64,000 nucleotides of DNA from Diadema setosum (lineage: Eukaryota; Echinodermata; Echinoidea; Diadematoida; Diadematidae). Both the position numbers and the translations under genes were made by a program. The notes under the pieces were generated by a model. It was not told where the DNA came from. It worked only from the letters and a program-made list of their open reading frames with translations, and searched no databases. Each line of letters starts with the position of its first letter. Position 1 is the first letter of the stretch. The stretch is from assembly GCF_964275005.1 (NCBI RefSeq), contig NC_092688.1:22883903-22947902 (forward strand), written 5' to 3'. Below are positions 60,314 to 64,000 of this stretch, piece by piece.

Positions 60314-60935
60314 TGTCACCGACGGGACAAATAGGCGTCCACTCGGTATTTAAGTAAACACAAAAGAAATATCAATATCAAAGTGGGAGAGCAATTTTCT
60401 AAATCTGTTGTTCAAATAAGAAGACTGGGGGAGAAAGAACGACGCATTATTAGCAATTCTTTTAAATTGAATAGTAAATTTATTTATTCATTTATTTTTT
60501 AGATCTGAATAACAATTACAAAACAATATATTTTGGATTACAAGAATACAAAGAATGAAATTAAAATGTAAACCTAAAACAACGCAACACTGTGTTCAAG
60601 GTAGAGAACTAAACCACTCTGATCTCCATCGTGATCCAGGCTGTGCACATCAAAACAGGAGACAGACAACAAAGTCCTGACAAACTCCGTGATGGAGAGA
60701 GTATGCCTCAGCCACCGATATTAACTGGTGTTAAATGTGGAGTAATTATCCACAAAATAAGCGAGAGTGCGGGGGGTGTCCGGTAACGTTGGACTCGGAT
60801 CAGCTCAGTGGATGAAAGCGTTCTTTTGTTATGATTTCTTCTATGACAACAAACAATTGCGCATGCGCATTAACAACAATACACAGAAATAAGCAGTAGT
60901 AAAGGGGGCATACGTGTTGAAATATTCTGTATCAT

Positions 60936-60939
<4 letters not shown>
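60314..60939 (-). repeat. 5' LTR of the minus-strand Gypsy element
   Basis: 626 bp, no visible difference from 54477-55102; followed on the plus strand by the other half of the (TA)n tract (60940-60983). Confidence 0.93.
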
Positions 60940-60984
<45 letters not shown>

Positions 60985-60987
<3 letters not shown>

Positions 60988-61296
60988 TACATATGTCATA
61001 TATAAATGGGGGTTTAGAAGAATCCATGCAGTATAATCATCAAGAATTAAAGTGATTAGGAAACAAATTAATTCTTGACATAAATGCTTAGTGCTTGGTA
61101 GAGTTTTAGTAATTAAGTTCACTGTTGTTAACAAAACTTAATCATTTGTTTCTGTCTTTGCCAAATGTAATTAATGAGTTAACAGTTTTATATGGGATAG
61201 ACAAAATAAATAGAATGCAAAAGTGTCAGACAAATGAGAAAGGAGTGAAAACTTGTAAATACATGTATTTATGTACATGTTACAACACTGAAAAAC
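60985..61296 (+). pseudogene. LINE relic, piece 2: region after the RT domain
   Basis: Short broken plus-strand frames read LGRVLVIK and then LNHLFLSLPN, which resemble the stretch after the RT domain in L1-like LINEs. At least one frame change lies between them. This piece continues piece 1 across the (TA)n tract and LTR element and is cut at 61297 by an ATGCCTCCGC-family element. Confidence 0.55.
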
Positions 61297-62573
61297 TAGA
61301 AATGTTGCTATGGCGACTGATGCCTCCGCCATAATGCATGATTCTCCCAATAGGTGCATAGTACAATGTCTTCACAATGTATGATGACAGTGTCACATAA
61401 CTGGCAAAATATTGAAATGACAGGTTTGTCAGAAATATCTTGAATGTTCACTTTCATTGAAGTGGGTTTGCTATAATTGTCTAAGAGTGCAGGTACACAT
61501 ATTTGGGGAATTGAGGATTTTTACTTGACTTCTGACCGACCCTTTTATAATTTAATGCAATGAGTGATTTTCAAGGTATGAAGAAAGAAAGAGTGTAATT
61601 ACAGTACAAAATAGATTTTTTTCTTTGCATTTAAACCTGGCCTTTGACCCTTAACCTTTGACCTTTGACCTTCTGGCTGGAAATTTCCCAGCGAATCTCC
61701 ATTAGGTAATACATGTATATATTAAGTTTTAAAACTAATAATGCAAGCTTTGCATATATACTTGTATATGAGGGAAATAGTAAAATTTTGAGGAGTTGAC
61801 CTTGACCTTTGACCCCCTGACTATTGACCCATGACCCCTAAGTTCCCTAGATAATCCCTGCCAGTCAGTAATACTGTGTACATTGAACCATTTGCGAGAA
61901 AAGTGAAATTGTAACATTTTCACCTAACCTTTGACCTTTGACCTTTGACCTTATGACATGAAACTCTTTCTGGAGAATCTTTACACAGTAGTACATGTCT
62001 ACACTAAGTTTCAAGAAAATACCTTCAGGCATTGCATAGATATGGAGGAAATAGCAACACTTTTAGCATTTGACCTTGACCTTTTGACCTTTGACCTCTA
62101 GCCAATGTCACTAAAATCTACTCAACTAATTGCCCCATCATACATCATCCTTGGACCAAGTTTGGTGAAGGCTGCTTCATCCAGTTTTGAGTTATCACGT
62201 AAACAGATAAATTTTAGGATTTGACCTTGATCTTTGACCTTTGACCTCTGTCCGATTTCTCTAAAAAACTAATCAAGTTATTGTCCCATCATACATCATC
62301 CTCGGACAAAGTTTGGTGAAATTTGCTTGATCCAGTCTTGAGTTATTGCATAAACAAATACAATTTCATGATTTGACCTTGACCTTTGACCTTTGGCCTT
62401 TGGCCGATTTCACCCAAAATCTAATCAAGTAATTGCCCCATCATACTTTATACTTGGACCAAGTTTGGTAAAATTCCAGTAAATATTACTCAAGTTATCT
62501 TGTAAACGAATGCGGACGGACGGACAACCCAAAAACATAATGCCTCCGGCACCACTTTGTGGCGGAGGCATAA
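61297..62573 (-). mobile_element. ATGCCTCCGC-bounded element, reverse copy 1, dense AGGTCA arrays
   Basis: Runs from GAAATGTTGCTATGGCGACT past ATGCCTCCGCC to GGCGGAGGCAT at 62571. The interior repeats a module of about 180-200 bp, each with TGACCTTTGACCT blocks (near 61640, 61800, 61925, 62080, 62225, 62375) and a following text like CCATCATACATCATCCT. The modules are direct repeats, the last being the most alike. No coding frame. Confidence 0.8.
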
Positions 62574-62621
62574 AAATGGAATAAACGCTTGTTTTTAACA
62601 CAGATGAATGGTGAGAAAAAA

Positions 62622-63565
62622 TCTAGAAATGTCGCTATGGCGACTGATGCCTCCGCCATAATGCGTGATTCTCCCAATAGGCGTATAGTACAATGTCTTC
62701 ACAATGTGTGATCCATGACAGTTTCACATAACTGGCAAAATATTGAAATGACAGGTTTGTCAGAAATGTCTTGAACTGGGTTTAATTTTTTAAGAGTGCA
62801 GGTACACTATGGGGAATTGAGAAATTTTACTTGAATTCTGACAGACCTTTTTATAAGTTTATGCATTGAGTAATTTCCAAGGTATGAAGAAAGAGTGTAA
62901 TGACGGTACAAAATGGATTTTTTTTTTGGGGGGGGGGGCATTGAAACCTGGCCTTTGACCCTTAACCTTTGACCTTTGACCTTCTGGCTGGAAATTTCCC
63001 AGAGAATCCCCATTAGCTAATGCATGTATTAAGTTTTGAAACTAATAATGCAAGCATTGCATATACTAGTATATGAGGGAAATAGTAAAATTTTGAGATG
63101 ACCTTGACCTTTGACCCCTGACTTTTGACCCATGACCCCTTTTGGTAAAAGCTGCTTCATCCAGTTTTGAGTTATCATGTAATCAGATAAATTTTAGGAT
63201 TTGACCTTGATCTTTGACCTTTGACCTCTGTCCGATTTCACTGAAAAACTAATCAAGTAATTGTCCCATTACATCCTCCTCCAACAAAGTTTGGTGATAT
63301 TTGCTCTATCCAGTCTTGAGTTATCTTGTAAACGGATACAATTTCATGATTTGACCTTGACCTTTGACCTTTAGCTGATTTCACCCAAAATCTAATCAAA
63401 TAATTGCCCCCATCATACTGCATACTTGGACCAAGTTTGGTAAAATTCCAGTAAATATTACTCAAGTTATCGCGTAAACGAAAGCGGACGGACGTACGTA
63501 CGGACGGACGGACGGACAACCCGAAAACATAATGCTTCCGGCACCACTTCGTGGCAGAGGCATAA
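62622..63565 (-). mobile_element. ATGCCTCCGC-bounded element, reverse copy 2
   Basis: Same layout and orientation as 61297-62573 and close to it in sequence, but with fewer inner modules. TGACCTTTGACCT blocks lie near 62960, 63105, 63215 and 63360. It ends in a GGAC microsatellite and GGCAGAGGCAT. Confidence 0.8.
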
Positions 63566-63990
63566 AAAAATCTATTGTATTTTTGCCACAAAACTATCAA
63601 CAAGATTTAAGCCTAGGAAATTATTTCCTAATCAAACAATCCTCACATACCTGCAATCCTTTTCGGAAGGAAACATTCACAGTCTACAGTGATTTCTTTT
63701 CTATTTATTGAATCGATCAATGTCAACCCTTAAAGAATAATAATAAAACTGTAGGAAATGTGTCTTTTTTAAAGAGTGTGTATGAACAAAAGGGAATTAA
63801 TTTTGTCAATGATTTGTTCCATGAAAAAGGAAATGTATCATCTTTACATGATGATACATTTCCTTTTCATATTAAATTTTATTTTACAATAATGTTTGTT
63901 TTCATTAGGAAGTACGATGTGGATGTCAATTTCTTACAAGTATTTTGGAATGTGTCAGGCTGTATAGCAAGGAAGTTGTGATAGAGATAT
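63566..63990 (+). pseudogene. LINE relic, piece 3: C-terminal region
   Basis: From about 63735 the plus frame reads FLKSVYEQKGINFVNDLF and on to about 63981. The pattern of a conserved Gly-Ile, then VNDL, then a Gly and a Ser/Leu stretch is typical of the C-terminal part of L1-type LINE ORF2. The 63566-63734 part has stops. It lies just right of element 62622-63565 and continues pieces 1 and 2. Confidence 0.5.
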
Positions 63991-64000
63991 ATGTTAGATG

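Larger units (their letters stand above)
54477..60939 (-). mobile_element. Full-length Ty3/Gypsy LTR retrotransposon in a (TA)n tract
   Basis: Two 626-bp LTRs that begin TG and end CA on the plus strand and read as identical enclose overlapping gag and pol frames on the minus strand. The element looks whole, with no visible breaks, and the insertion is very recent. The probable primer-binding site starts TGGTGCCGAAACCC just inside the 5' LTR (about 60308 downward). A purine-rich stretch precedes the 3' LTR. The target duplication cannot be fixed because both flanks are TA repeats. Family: Ty3/Gypsy with standard domain order; I do not assign a clade. Confidence 0.95.

Overview
The window looks like nuclear DNA of a marine invertebrate deuterostome, most likely an echinoderm. 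That is an inference from three things: two ordinary animal genes with many small exons in large AT-rich introns, a GMR1-type Ty3/Gypsy element (a group described mainly from deuterostomes), and dense short inverted-repeat DNA transposons. Nothing here is bacterial or organellar.

Three host loci are supported. (1) A tandemly duplicated gene for a small, acidic, Ser/Asp-rich protein of unknown function. Copy B is complete (9334-10726, + strand, 3 exons, 215 aa). Only the last exon of copy A lies in the window (28-109 and 7600-8003), and it is split by an LTR retrotransposon. A decayed third piece of the 3' flank lies at about 11725-12345. (2) Mitochondrial elongation factor Tu (TUFM, + strand, 15889-27559): ten exons whose phases all agree give 451 aa. 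(3) Nucleoporin Nup88 (- strand, 52998-34632): fifteen phase-consistent exons give 727 aa. TUFM and Nup88 converge tail to tail across about 7 kb that holds 3' UTR and mobile-element debris.

Mobile DNA makes up most of the rest. Two full-length, whole-looking LTR elements have LTR pairs that I read as identical, so both inserted recently. The element at 110-7595 (+) carries gag-protease-integrase-RT-RNase H in one frame, with integrase BEFORE reverse transcriptase as in GMR1, and a gag with SAP-like and SCAN-like regions. The element at 54477-60939 (-) has the usual Ty3/Gypsy order with overlapping gag and pol frames, and sits in a (TA)n tract inside a decayed LINE.

Other elements: a hAT-like non-autonomous element (12371-15019) with an 8-bp target duplication, swollen by a 272-bp satellite that has a 544-bp higher-order period; several pogo-like CAG...CTG elements with TA duplications, two of them nested in older elements; a TTAA-flanked element; foldback elements; and three copies of an ATGCCTCCGC-bounded family packed with AGGTCA direct repeats that read as perfect DR1 nuclear-receptor sites.

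I found no tRNA, rRNA, CRISPR array or operon-type regulation. Exon calls rest on reading frames, GT/AG sites, phase bookkeeping and remembered similarity to human TUFM and NUP88, not on a database search.
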